NCBI GenBank assembly: GCA_030549205.1
Contig: JAUKTV010000008.1
Location: 806,001-870,000, forward strand
Length of the DNA stretch: 64,000 nucleotides
Direction of reading: 5' to 3'
DNA from: Apiosordaria backusii
Taxonomy: Eukaryota; Ascomycota; Sordariomycetes; Sordariales; Lasiosphaeriaceae
A program made the translations under genes and the position numbers. The first letter of the stretch is position 1. Each line of letters begins with the position of its first letter. Under the pieces are notes generated by a model. That model was not told the origin of the DNA and searched no databases. It saw only the letters and a list, made by a program, of their open reading frames with translations. This document shows positions 1 through 11,795 of the stretch, piece after piece.

Positions 1-1147
1 TTCAGATACCAATGGTAGTTGCCCGTCGTCCATAGCTGTACCCTATCCTTCATGATAACAGCCAGAACGGTCGAGTCTGAATTCCACTCTAACGCCAGCT
101 CTCCAGCAACATCGGGTGCATCTCGAGGGGTTCGAAGTGTGAACTGCCCATGGCGCAAACCGTTCCTTTCGAAGAATACAACGTCGATACGGTCTGGCAA
201 ACGCTGAATACCGGCCATGAGATTTCCCTCGGGCCGCCAGCTCAATGCACCCTCAAGCCCATCAACGGGCTCGCTGACACTGTCTAACTCACCATCACGG
301 TTGTACACACGGATCACACGCCTTTGCCCTTGCTGCAGGAAGTTAACGGCAACATATGCTCCATCACCCCTCCAGCTGATACTGCATCGTCCGTCCTCAT
401 TCGGGCTCGGAGCACCCTCATCTACCTTCTCCGGGATGGTCGGGTCTCGCAGTCCCTTAGCCTTGGCGCCCTTCCCGATAAACTGAGTCTCCTTCTTGCC
501 CCATCCAACAGAGACATGCTTCGACAGCTTGAGGTCCTCCTCGCTGAGACCAACTTCGGCAATAACGTCGAAGCTCCGGCTCATGAACAGCACCTTGGCG
601 TCGCCGGTGGCAATGACAAGCAGCTCCTCATCTGGTGACCAACGAGCCGCTGAGATAGAAGGCGACAGAGTGCCTACAATTTCAATGTGCTCCTCGCCAG
701 TGGCGGTTCCTTCTTCATCTTCAGCGACAGTGACAATGTCACCACCGGCCATGATGACGCATGTTGTAAAGGTGTCACTGAAGTAGTGTATACTCCGGAT
801 GACATCTGGGCTGCCATCTTCGTTTGGACAGAGTGCATCCCATGTTGCAATGCTTCTCGATTTTCTACATAATATTTCTCAGTCTTGAATTTACATGACA
901 GAATGGGGATGATGAATAATGCATCTTACAGGTGAGAAGGTGGGTGCATATGAGTGTGCTTTGCCAACCTCAACAGCTCGATCCGGGCATCCTCGGCGGT
1001 AGGACCGCGGGCGACAATCACCTCATCCCTGGAGACATCCCAGCACGAAGCCGAGAAGGGGTCCGATGCCGAGGCGGTGGTAGCAAAGGGAGAATCCGGA
1101 ACCGGGTCCCTGAAGACGCTGTGGCCGATGTTGCGTAAGTTCCGCAT
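1..1147 (-). CDS. ELP1: Elongator complex protein 1, N-terminal part (window edge truncates it)
   Basis: Scaffold subunit of the Elongator complex, which starts the cm5/mcm5 modification of wobble uridine in tRNAs in the cytoplasm. The first exon runs 1147-930 and begins MRNLRNIGHS, a start typical of Elp1/Iki3; a 65-bp intron (929-865, donor GTAAGA, acceptor TAG) joins it to a second exon that stays open to position 1. About 360 residues are present out of the roughly 1,300 usual for the family, all within the N-terminal WD40 propeller: one sees segments such as ATWDALCPNEDGSPDVIRSI, ARWSPDEELLVIAT, ISWRGDGAYVAVNF and LSWRPEGNLMAGIQR, which are successive blades. The C-terminal propeller, TPR and dimerisation regions lie outside the window. 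It shares a divergent promoter region with the gene at 2210. Identification rests on family memory of the start and the repeated Elp1 motifs; I am confident in it. Confidence 0.93.
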
Positions 1148-2209
1148 CTCGTCCGGTCAAAACTCTTTTCTTGGTGTGAGTCTTGTATGAGTCAATCGCA
1201 GGTTTTAGCACCGTAGTGGTGCGATGATTGTCAGGATATAGCTTCTTTTCGGGAGTTTTCGGCGGCCACCGGTGCTAAAGTGGTGAGAGCAGACTAAGTG
1301 GGTAGTCCAGAAGAGTAGTACTCGTCTATTTTCGTCGTGAAAAAGTGGCAAAAATGTGAATAAAAAAGTGACTGAAAAAATTTAAGAGTTGTAGTGTGCA
1401 TGTAAGTTGAGGAGCTCAAGCCTTAGGTCATGCAGCTCGAGTTAGCTGATTTTTGTGGGTGTTTTTTCAGCCTTCGATATCCGTTGCCAACTTGACCGAG
1501 TGAATCAAAAACCTGAAGGTTATTCCCAAGCTCATCGTCCTCGGAGATCACCACTGCCCTCAAGAGTCAATGACACTGAAAGCTGATAGCCCCTCACGCC
1601 CCTCTATGCCCCTCCACCAACTGAAGCTTTCCAAAGCTCAAGGTTTCGCCAGCCTCAAAAATACCCAGTCAGTGCGCTGAGCTGCGGGGTCAGTCGTTGG
1701 TAGTGGCTTGCTTTGTACCAGAGTACAAAACAGTCCACCTTGTTTTAGTGGCATTCCCCGGGAAAACGGACCCGGTAAAAAGTCGCTGGTACCTTTGACA
1801 AGGCGTCAAGCTTCCGACTGTCAACAGTGGCGGTGGCCAAAATCCCTGCGAAGCGTACGAGCATCGATCGAAATGGGCGAATCAGAGCTCACTCAAACAT
1901 AACCGGACGCGTTCCAGAGCTTTGAAGGCCTGCAACTTGTTGAGGAAGCAGGCCTGCAGGCTGCCACAAACAAGGGATAGTGTAGAGCTTTCCCATTCTT
2001 CCTCGTTTCCCAATCGCACCACTGATGACTTGACCGCCCGACTGTGAAACTACTTAATTGCTTCATATCACTTGCGTCTGGAGTCTGGGGTGAACTCCAC
2101 CGTTTCTCTCTCACTCGTTGACATCAACGTTCGTTTCTGCTGCTATTACCTCTAATCAACCCCCAGAAAGCTACGGATCAAAGACGACGATCACCACCAT
2201 CTCAACAAA
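1148..2209. other. Divergent intergenic region between ELP1 and the DUF3984-type gene
   Basis: No coding frame here is convincing. The stretch should hold both promoters and 5' leaders. It includes a run of adenines near 1365-1385 and pyrimidine-rich sequence close to the start of the downstream gene (about 2100-2209), typical of fungal leaders. No further element was recognised. Confidence 0.5.
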
Positions 2210-3478
2210 ATGGACGTCGCATACAATCAACACTCCTTCCGGCGCAAGTCCCGCTCGTCGGTTAACCTTAACCACCTCTCCCTCGCGCCTCTAACCTCCA
2301 AACTCCCCATTCATGATGTCCCCGACAACGACATGATCACCCCAACCTCCGCCCCCCCAAACGTCACCTCATACTCCTACCTCCAAGGCAAATCCGCACC
2401 TACCACCCCCCGTCTTCTCTCCCGCTCTCCCGGTCCCAACAACCGCTCCACCTCCCTCTCTGGCTCCCGCACTCCCTCTCGCTCAGCAGCCTCAATCTCC
2501 AAATCCAAATCCTCCTCCCACCTCCCCCATAATCACAACCGAAACAACCACCGTCAAAGCTCAACCTCCCTCCACACCTCCCCCACAACCCCCCGCCGCT
2601 TCTCCCACCACCCAAACCAACTCAAACAATCCGACCGCTCCGACTCCGACTGGCTCCTCCGCTGCGGTTCCATCATCTCCCTCGAAACCCGCGAATCCAA
2701 AGGCCAAGCCTGGCTTTCCACCCGCGCCTCCTCCACCTCTCTAGCCGGCCTCTCCCCCCAAGACGCAGAAGACGAAGCTTTTGAACGTGAGCTCGCCAGA
2801 GAAAGGGAAGAACTCGTCTACGGCAGCCGGCACACAAGCCGACACCCATCCCGCCACGCCAGCCGGAGAAGCAGCGTCCACCTCGTCGATGGCAATGACG
2901 ATAACATCTACTCCCCGACCTACTCCCGCTTCGGCAGCCGCTCCCACAGCTGTGTCGGTTCCATGACCCCCGGCGGGAGCAGCCACAGGATGACGACTTT
3001 CGTGGAGGACTACTTCAACTCCAATGGCTCCGGCTCTACCCCCCTTGCTGAAAACCCCGACGAGGAAATCCCCGGTCCTGACTTTGTCAACCTTGACGAA
3101 GAGCTCGAGAATTACAACCTCGATGAGGCAGAGTACGTCAATGGCAACAATGGCGCCGAAGACGAGGCCTACGTCCGGAAGCTGGTCAAGAGCGGGAACG
3201 GGGGTGTAGGCTCGTGGTTTGGGCACGTCTTGGGTGTGAAGCTCTTTGCCGTTGAGGAGGACGACGAGGAAGAATCAGAGGATGATTACGACGGGGAGAC
3301 GACTGATGGCGAGGGAAGCGGGCGTGAGATGGAGAAGAGGGCGTCGAGCTTGAGGAGGCTGGAGGGGCAGAATATGAAGACGATGGTGGATGAGAGTATT
3401 CCTCCGCCGAGGGAGGATGAAGGGGGTTGGCATGATGCTGCTTGGTTGTTGACGGTGGCTTCAAAGGTTTTGCTGTGA
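2210..3478 (+). CDS. DUF3984-type fungal protein of unknown function, 422 aa
   Basis: A single-exon gene starting at an ATG preceded by CAAA and ending in TGA. The N-terminus (MDVAYNQHSFRRKSRSS, then NLNHLSLAPLTSKLPI) and the C-terminus (DAAWLLTVASKVLL) look like the two conserved ends of the ascomycete DUF3984 family, whose members are about 400 residues long; I recall this family rather than having searched it. Between them lie a Ser/Pro/Thr-rich disordered region (about residues 60-150), a conserved block around SDWLLRCGSIISLETRESKGQ with a following DEAFERELAREREELVYGSR segment, an Arg/Ser-rich patch with RHTSRHPSRHASRRSS, and a strongly acidic stretch (about residues 345-375). No signal peptide or membrane segment is visible. 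The codon choice in the first two thirds is very C-rich in third positions, then changes to G-rich towards the end; this looks like ordinary low-complexity bias. Function unknown. Confidence 0.82.
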   Translation: MDVAYNQHSFRRKSRSSVNLNHLSLAPLTSKLPIHDVPDNDMITPTSAPPNVTSYSYLQGKSAPTTPRLLSRSPGPNNRSTSLSGSRTPSRSAASISKSKSSSHLPHNHNRNNHRQSSTSLHTSPTTPRRFSHHPNQLKQSDRSDSDWLLRCGSIISLETRESKGQAWLSTRASSTSLAGLSPQDAEDEAFERELAREREELVYGSRHTSRHPSRHASRRSSVHLVDGNDDNIYSPTYSRFGSRSHSCVGSMTPGGSSHRMTTFVEDYFNSNGSGSTPLAENPDEEIPGPDFVNLDEELENYNLDEAEYVNGNNGAEDEAYVRKLVKSGNGGVGSWFGHVLGVKLFAVEEDDEEESEDDYDGETTDGEGSGREMEKRASSLRRLEGQNMKTMVDESIPPPREDEGGWHDAAWLLTVASKVLL

Positions 3479-5250
3479 AACTGGTTGTTTGAGGTTTTGA
3501 TGAAGTGAACGGTTGGCATTGGTGCTGCTGCTGCTGCCTGATATTGGAAACTGCTTTCTTTGTTGGTTCAGCTGGCTTGTTATTTTCGTTTACTTGTCCA
3601 CTCGAGAAAGGGGAAAGAGAGGGGTTTGGCATACTGGTGTCAAGGGAGACTGGCTATTTGACGGTCTGCTTACTCAAGAATGTGGCGGTGCATTGTCTAT
3701 TTGACGGTCTGCTTACTCAAGAATGTGGCGGTGCATTGTCTATCTGTCCATGGCATCGAGTTTGTCTTCGAGAGCAATTTCTCTGCGTTTACTCAGGGTG
3801 GATTGGGGAAGCTGAAGCTGTTGGGTGCCATGGTGCTGTTTGATGTTGTGGTTGACATCGGGTTATTGACGCTACCGTTTACTACGAGTTGATGGCTGGG
3901 GGGATAGTACGAAGACATCACTGTCCTTTCAAGATTCATACAAACAAACACAAAGTGTTGAAAAAAAATAGGCGCGCCCTGGCTGTCCCGGACTCCCGGT
4001 CCCGGCCAAGCTGAGCGGCGAAGGGGTGAGAGATCAAAAGACATAGAATTTGGTTATGGTTATTGTGCCGCTTTAATGCGATTGCATCACACCGGGGCGT
4101 GAGCCTTGACTCATTCAGTGGAAGAAACTCAACCACAAACAATACGGGATGATGGTTTACAAGAACAGCATCATCGCCGGCCTAGAACAGTGGGCATGAA
4201 ACTGTTTACACAAAATTTCCTTTATTTATACCCGTTTAATGACATGGTTTTGCAATTAGTTTAAAAATGGAAGCGAGGAAGAAGAAGAAGAGTCTATACA
4301 AGCAAAAAAATTCTATCAGTCAGCTGCTCTGACAGCAAAAAAGCAGGGTCTATTGCCAACCGAGCAAGTCTTGGTATCTTGGTAGTGTCGACGGAAGAAA
4401 GCCCCGCCCGCATTGATACCTTTTTTTGTAGTTTCACGATAGATAGGGACATGGTGTTTACTGGCGTGTGTACATACATACAAACAACCTCTTCTCATGG
4501 AAGGTTCTAGCAGAAATGTATTCCTGGTTTTTGGTATGATTAGTCCAACATTCTAGTGTAGGGCAGATAATATGCTCGGTCTTGGGTATCATCGTCGTGA
4601 TAGGTCCGGCTGACTCTCCTTTTGGTCCTGCTCGTTGGTGGAGATGGAACGAGGAAAGAAACGGACTGGTGATATGTAGCTTTGACGCAAAAAACAGGTT
4701 TTTGGAAGTGTCACGATGCAGTCCCCTATGCAAGTCTCCCATGCAGGTCGGCGCGGTGTGTGTGTGTCGACGGTCTAGAACACACACAGGAGAGCCGAAA
4801 ACGGTGTCAGACAAGGGCTTGATATGGAGCTTGACATGTCTCTGGCTATTTCCGCCCTTCCTCGGGATACAAGTCATGAAGTTTGTTGCCGTGGGGCCCC
4901 GTCTGCCCCATGGAGTTGACTGCAGCGGGAACTTTCCGGTCCGAGATCCCTTGTCGGCCCTCTCTATTGGTGTCGAGTGTTTTTACTGTCGAGGTCAAGA
5001 TTCCGGGACAAGACCGCGAAAACTGATGGCGTAAGTAAGAGACGGATGAGTTCTTCAGATCACTAGTATCTGTCCATCCAGGATCAGAGCTTTAGTTCCC
5101 AAACTTGACAACTCACTAACAACCAGCTGTGAGAATTTCCTGATCCAGCTCCGAGCCTGGTAATGGCGCCTCAAGCGCTTCGATCAGTATCGGGTTGCAG
5201 TTGAACGACCTCGGAAACGAAAAACCCTGTTGTTCAAGACGCCCAAGACA
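3479..5250. other. Gene-poor tract downstream of the DUF3984-type gene
   Basis: Holds the 3' flank of the preceding gene, a perfect 43-bp tandem duplication (3655-3740) and purine-rich sequence near 4270-4300. The open frames present overlap on both strands, lack homology I recognise and look like chance. I see no RNA gene. Confidence 0.5.
3655..3740. repeat. Perfect tandem duplication, two 43-bp units
   Basis: Positions 3655-3697 and 3698-3740 are identical (unit starts TATTTGACGGTCTGCTTACT and ends GCGGTGCATTGTC). The first four bases of a third unit (TATC versus TATT) follow. It lies about 180 bp after the stop of the DUF3984-type gene, probably in its 3' UTR. Confidence 0.95.
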
Positions 5251-6156
5251 CGCCAATGCACACCCCTTCGGAGAAGACTTGCTATACTTAAAAGGTATAG
5301 TAGGTCTAAATTATCATTTTCTCAGTATATTAAAATTAAAATTGTACATACTTCTCCATTATTTATATAATTTACTTACTATTAACATTCTTAATACTTA
5401 TAAACCTTCCTAATACTTATAGACCTTCCTAATAACTTTCTTTACTTATTTTATTTACTTTTTTATTTCAACTATTTTAAAAGTTAAATTACTTCCTATT
5501 AACCTTTTACTTGTAAATCTTTATAGCAATTTTTCTTAACTATTTTATTTACTTTTTTATTTTAACTATTTTAATAATTAAAGTTATTAAAATATTATTT
5601 TTAAAAATAACTAAAGCTTAAGTTACTTTAATATAATTTAGCTTTAAATTTAAGGTTTTTTTAAAGTTTAATATTACTATTAAATATTTAAATTTATAAA
5701 GAATAATAATATTATTATTTAAATTTTCTATAATTTTAATTACTTAATAGTAAAAACTTATATATTTAACTTTTAGAAGTTTTTTAATTATATAGTTAAT
5801 AATAATTTAGCCTTTAATAATAATAATAAATATATTAAATAATACTATTTTTATTAAGTATAGAGTTTAAAAGATATAATTAATAATATTAATCCTTATC
5901 TTTTTAATAAGTAGAAATATATTTATCTTTATTTACGCTATTTAAAGGTATAATTAGTATAATATATACTATTTAAGTTATTAGGATAAGATATAGCTTA
6001 AAAACGCTAATCTTTATGTTTAGTAAATACAAGTATTGATAATTATTAAGCTTTTCCGGTGTTTTCTATAGTACAAGGCGGCCACTAGCCAACTCAAAAA
6101 AGCCCACTTTAGCTAGGTTTAATCATCAAACGCCAATGCACAACCTGAGCGGAGGT
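5251..6156. repeat. AT-rich, RIP-like block bounded by imperfect 25-bp direct repeats
   Basis: From about 5281 to 6056 the sequence becomes extremely AT-rich, dominated by TA, AA and TT steps with few C or G, while both flanks are of normal composition. This is the look of repeat-induced point mutation (C to T at CpA) in a fungal transposon relic. No frame is open for any useful length. Inside are short near-repeats: 19-bp units at 5387-5405 and 5406-5424 (third, decayed, from 5425), and a segment around 5450-5480 echoed around 5539-5575. The block lies between CGCCAATGCACA at 5251-5262 and again at 6131-6142, each followed by a similar CC...GGAG sequence. The element family cannot be told from the sequence. 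Confidence 0.75.
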
Positions 6157-9100
6157 TTGATAGAAGTGTCTCCAAGGAATATGTATACCCACAGAGCGTA
6201 CTGGCCGGCAGTCTCGGGTCTCGTGGGGACGGACGTCATAATTACACTACACGGAAGCCTTGGCGATTGATAGAGTGTAGATGTGGGAGCTCATAGAGGC
6301 TCTTCTGTCAGCCCGTCCGCCTGGAACATGTTTCGGATGCCCGAGTACGGCGGGACAATATCAGACACGAGCTGAAAATGGTCTGGTCGAGAAAGACTTC
6401 GTATGGCGGGATGGCTGGCCAGCACCGTTTTCTCCTCAGGGAGCTGACGAAGGTTTCGAAGCACTGGGTCGTCGAGTGGGAGCGAATCAGCACTGTGCGG
6501 ACGGCTGACAAGTTTGACCAAAGGTTGCTCACAAGGTGACAGGCACGCCTGAGGCACGTTCAGGGTCCTAATAATCACTCAGTCGGGGCACATTGCATTT
6601 GAATATGTGGAGCTAATTCAGGAGCACTGTCCGGCTCCGATGATTGTGTGACCGCCCTGCCGCCGAAGGAGGTATGGCAGGACTTCAAAGTTGCAGAGAG
6701 ACGGAATTCCGCGGGGCACTCCCAGCCTCCGTTTTTGTTGTGGGAGAGGTGCTCCGTTGTTCTAAGGTACGGACATACCAAGCCCAGTATAGAATAATCA
6801 AAATTCTAATCGGATTGGGCCGGAAAAAACGGCTCCCAGCCGCAACTCCAAGCCTGTGCATGAGTCCCTGAAAGATATCCTTCTGCAGTGTACCGCAGTA
6901 CTGTAATCGAGGGCTGTGGTGCTGGTGGACGTGTGATGCCGAGCCAGCTTCTGTTGAACGAAAATGCAGGACGTGCACGCGAAAAAACGGTGCCGATATC
7001 CGGGCTGTCGGAGCCACTGACCTGGAATCCCTCCAACCACCTCTTCCACACCATATCATCGTTGAAACAAAAAGTCGACTCAAGTGGGCAGTTCTTGTGG
7101 TATCAAAGATATGTATGGCCAGTGGACAGAATACTCGTGGCTCCCCACCGATCTGCTGAAGAAAATACAACACGGCGCACACGATGCAAACGGTCAACAC
7201 AACGTTTTTGGGCTCCGATTAAAGTCGGTCAGGGATCTTTGCATGGGACCGGGTGCTCGTGCTCCCAATGACGACACTTGGCGGAATGACGTCGACGTTG
7301 AGATGAACTGCCTCTGGCCCCACCTGCCAAGAGTTGAGTGATTGGCTATCGAGATTTGGCGGGGTTATGAGATTCAACCACCGTCGAGGTGCTCCTGTCG
7401 AGACCTTCACTCAGCGACTCCTCTTGTCGACTGAGTAAGGTAGCGGCAGCATCTAGACCCGCTGCTCCGCCGTCGCCACGGTGTTTTCCTCTGGTGAATT
7501 GGTCGCGAATTGGTCACTGGTTACCTAGTGCTGTTGGTTCTATCGGCCGCATAGTCGATATTACCGATCATCAGCAAGTTTCGACGGTGGTGCTGAAGCA
7601 TTGTTGCACAGCATCACTCATGTCGAGGTTGTGCCCCGGGGTACCGTCCAGATTTCCGCCATTTTGGCAGAGTGGTGTTTCTTCCAAAGATCCGGTCCTT
7701 CTATTGCATGCAGGGCATTTTTCTGCGTCCCCGTCTAGTCCAGTCCGATAAGGTGCCCAGGTAAGGAGGGGTACGGTATATCAGAAGCCCACGTCCGAGA
7801 GAGGGGTTGTGACAGATCGGCCTGGACCCTGCATTTGTCGGTCTGCGGCCAGCTTCAGGTCTTTCGATGCGGCCTCTTGGGGTTCCATGTCGAATCACGG
7901 TCGCTGGCATGGGGCCATAGTGTAGTGTACGGGCTTGTTCGATGTATCGCTGTCGGCAGCGAAAGACATGTGTAGAAGAGGACCGCACTGTAAAATATGA
8001 GCACCACCTGGTCACGCCACGGGGCAACAAAGTCGTGATCAGCTCATTCTTGCGTCATTTGCTGAAGCCAGACAGACAGCTTGAGCTGTGGTACCGTGTC
8101 GTCTTGAAAGTCACCCCCTGTTTGAGCCTTGCGATGGTATCGGGCAACTGTTGACAAAATATTTTGAGACGGGGGAATAAAAATATGATGGGATAAATAA
8201 GTTAAATGGAATTCACCAAACGATAGAGATAAATTCCATCTGATAAAACCGAAAGACTTGTAATTCCTGTATCCTTGTCAGTTTCTCCCGTCATGCTCGC
8301 GCAGATTAGGCGCACGGTCCTCCGTTGGATTCAAGTCTGAACCCTGGAATGGAAGGCACATGTGCATGAGGAAACCGATGAAGAATCTAACCGATGAGGG
8401 CGGTACCGGACTGCCTGGGTTGGGACTCAATTACCGCCAATCAGCCATGTCACTGGTAATCACGGAGAGTCTGTTGTAAAGTATGGATTTAGAACGGCGA
8501 TAACAGATAGGTCAAATGAAAATACGGAAGGGGGAGATAAACACGCCCACAAAAAGAAGCCATTATTTTCGAGTTCGGGTGCGCAAGTGTGTGCCACAAG
8601 AACCTAATTGGGGACCCCATGACGACTGCGGGGTACTACCAGGTAACTTCGTTTTAGCGATTTTTAGTGGGTGGACCCCTACCTGCGCAACCTCAACAAG
8701 AATGGAAACAGAGGTACCTGTCTGCTGAAGTTGGAAAGCACAGCAGGTTGCTTCCCAGCTGTCTGAATCTGTGCCTGCATGAGCAATCGAGTTTCTAGAT
8801 CAATTCTCCCATGAGCTCTGGTTTCCAAAATAACTACAGATACCAGATTAGCTCGAGATGCTGCGATCTATCCGCAGACACCAGGTACCAGGGCTTGGGT
8901 TGTTGGTACCATTACCTTGCGTCACTCGCGTCACCACCCTCTGCATCAAAACGGAAGTGACGTCTGGCCCAGGAACCCCCGCGAGCACCGGCAAATGCTC
9001 ATCCAACTTGTCTCGACAGCGCCGGCAAAAGCACGGGGAACCAGAGAGAACGATTAGGAAGAGACTGGGTAAAAAAGGCAATCCCACTGTAAAATAATCC

Positions 9101-10301
9101 TTGGAAGCTGGGGCTGGCACAAGACGGCTACTGAACATTGGAGTGCTATTAGCTTTTTATTGGGATGCCGCCAGCCCGTTTTGACAACGCTATTTAACTG
9201 TGGTGCCGGATCTTATGCCCACCCAATTCTCCACCAGCAGCACACCTACCTGTCTACGCCAGTGTAGGTACTTACCACCTCTTATTACCTACCTACACTA
9301 CCTTGCCGGCGCCGCTACACCGTACTGATCTGCCCACTACAGAGTGCCAATTGGACAGACAAGCCTTTACCAACAACCTCCATCCTCGCTCCCCGCCCGC
9401 GCCAACCCTCCGCTCTTGGATCCTTACAGGCCTTGTCGTAAAATAGTCAGTCACGCTCTCCTCTTTCTTGTCCATTCCTACCGGGGCCGCGAGGGCTCTC
9501 CCGGTACCATCAGGAAGTCTAGTCCCTTTTACCGCTCGACCCCTCGATCCGACCCGACCCCTCAACCCCGCCGTGGATAAAATTTCGCCCTTCATCAGAA
9601 CCTTTCCTGACGGACACGCAAGATAGATTGTCACGGAAACAATACAGTGTAACTGAACATCATCTCCAGTTGACATAGCCGCCCTCGCCGTATCGCTCGC
9701 CGCTCCTTTCGGTCTCTCTCTGTGGCTGATTCAAGGTGAGTTGAACATTATTCTGCCGAGTTCGAGGCCCCACCCTCGCTCCGCATCCAAACTCAGAAAG
9801 CCACTGGACTTTACGTTGACGCGCAAATAATAAGATTCCCGAAAACCTCACCCCTGCCAACGGTTCTCCTTGCACGCCGCTGCCAGACGTATTTTTGTGC
9901 ATACTAGGGCAGCCAGGTGGTGCAACTGCCCGTGTTTGGAACCTCTGGAACCAGTCGCCGTCGTTCTGACCGTACTACTATTAGAGACATCCTGTAAGCC
10001 ATCCCCGCCTCACCTCTCACACGCATATCCCCAAGACCCAAGAACCCCGTCCCCAATCTCATCCTCATCCTCGCGCTCCACCACTGCTTCCTCCGCTTCC
10101 TCTTGTCTCCTGCAAGGGTGCGGTACCGATACTTAAAGGCCTGCCGGGTCCTGCCAGCGCGGCTACAGCCGTGCGTCCTTGGCCTTCCATGGTCCCCTTT
10201 TCAGTCTTTTTATCCCTTCGGTTCCTATCACTGTATCCCCCAACCCGTTCCACAATCATACGGATACCCAATCCTATCTCGACACTCCCTTCCTTGCCAC
10301 C
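6157..10301. other. Long gene-poor tract between the AT-rich block and the YPD1-like gene
   Basis: About 4.1 kb of normal composition without a frame I can support. Overlapping frames of 60-170 codons occur on both strands (the longest on the minus strand at 6685-7200) but none shows a recognisable domain, and they compete for the same bases. The last kilobase (about 9220-10301) is pyrimidine-rich with TACC/CTAC runs near 9245-9300 and is probably promoter and leader of the YPD1-like gene. Species-specific genes or non-coding transcripts cannot be excluded. Confidence 0.45.
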
Positions 10302-10894
10302 ATGTTGAAGACAGACGAGGATTCGGTCCGTAGCGTGTCAAATTGCGAACTTGAACCCATACTAACATTGGCTTCTGGATTGCAGGACGACGAAAGATTC
10401 TTCGCAAACATGCCGGACTTCGGGGATCACGTCGACAATGCAATCTTTTCCCAAATCCTAGAGATGGATGAGAGCGATCAAGAGAGGGACTTCAGCGAGC
10501 CACTGGTCACCAACTTCTTTGAGCAAGCAGACGACACATTCAAGAATATGGACCGCGCCCTGTAAGTGTGATTCGATGCGTGATGTGCAATGAGAAGAGC
10601 TGGCAGCTGATCATGGCGAATTTGGTCACAACATACAGAGCTGCCAGAGACCTCAACGAACTTTCTACCTTGGGACACTTCTTGAAGGGTTCATCGGCCA
10701 CTCTCGGTTTCAACAAGATCCGGGACAGCTGCCAAGTTGTGCAGCAATACGGACACAAACTCACGGTTGAGGGAGTATCTGAGCCCGACGAGAACGTATG
10801 CTTAAAAAAGATTGCCGAGGCACTCCAGACAGCCAAAATCGACACAGCCGAGCTCGAGGAGCGGATGAAGAAGTTCTTCGCCGGAGCTGAATAA
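10302..10894 (+). CDS. YPD1: Histidine phosphotransfer protein, Ypd1/HPT-1 type
   Basis: Carries phosphate between hybrid histidine kinases and the Ssk1/Skn7-type response regulators, controlling the osmostress MAPK pathway. The HPt domain is clear: FGDHVDNAIFSQILEMDE and NFFEQADDTFKNMDRAL, then ELSTLGHFLKGSSATLG, whose His is the phosphate acceptor, then the last helices ending FFAGAE. Exons: 10302-10325, 10386-10561 and 10639-10894. The intron at 10562-10638 (GTAAGT...CAG) is certain. The one at 10326-10385 has a weak donor (GTCCGT) but an ideal branch site (TACTAAC) and CAG; it is 60 bp and open, so splicing gives 151 residues (His80) and retention 171 (His100). I chose the ATG at 10302 for its context (GCCACCATG); an in-frame ATG at 10179 would add 41 residues of unlikely sequence. 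Confidence 0.92.
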
Positions 10895-11795
10895 TACGGT
10901 AACATGTCGTCTATCAGCACGACGATAGACGACTGCACAATTCGAGTCGAGGAAGCACTGGTAATCAGCACTATATATTGCGAGTGATCAGTCGGTAGCA
11001 AGGGGTTATCATGGTGTATGGACCGGGATAAGCTATCGCGAAGGAAGGCCTCGTGGTGGGGAGGAACAGTTTCGCAATAAGAGTCAGCACGTTACAAGTC
11101 ATGGTTTGGCTAGTGCTCAGTATTGTGGATAGCATCATGGCTTGCGGGGGGAGGTGTTGGCAGGGGGCAGCACTGCATTTGATTCCAGCGGATTGCATGA
11201 GAGAGGTGTGGCGTGTCTTGGGAACAGACGATTTGGTGTAGCCTTTGGCGTAGTGGTACCGTCCACAGTTCTTCGATTCAGAAGTTTATACTTTGTATTC
11301 TTGAAGCTGTTCAGGTCCACTTGTTGCTCTCGTCTCCGCACAAGTGATCATTTGACAGCAACACCACCTCTGAAATGGAGTAGTAAATACTAGTACCTAC
11401 CTCATGACATGCTCTCTCTGGCAAGGGCGTTGTAAAGCCTGTGGTGCACGGACCACCACTCAACTTCTATCTGGAGGCTTTCTTCATGCCCATTTCGTCC
11501 CATTTGAGGAGCACTCTACTCAGGCTACTACACGACCGACTGTCTCTACAAAAGTTGCTGCTCCTTTCTCGTTAGCATTGCGAAGTTTTGGGTCACCGGT
11601 CAGTTGGGTCTCTGAGCTAGGGCCCAATCTCGCCGATTTGCTCAGCTGGCCTGGTATCAACAGCCCCCAATTGGAGACTCAAGACTCTGTTATTTAGGTA
11701 TACGAAAGTCTGACTTAATTCCTCCCTTCATGACTGCTATTCAACTCAGTATAACATTCAGAAAGAACACGAAAGACACCACACACACAAAAATA
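10895..11795. other. Intergenic region
   Basis: 3' flank of the YPD1-like gene and promoter of the AKAP7-like gene. Open frames here are short and unconvincing; no RNA gene or repeat seen. Confidence 0.5.

Noticed and set aside
6685..7200. Minus-strand frame of 171 codons in the gene-poor tract
   Set aside because: Competes with other frames on both strands and has no family resemblance; not enough to call a gene.
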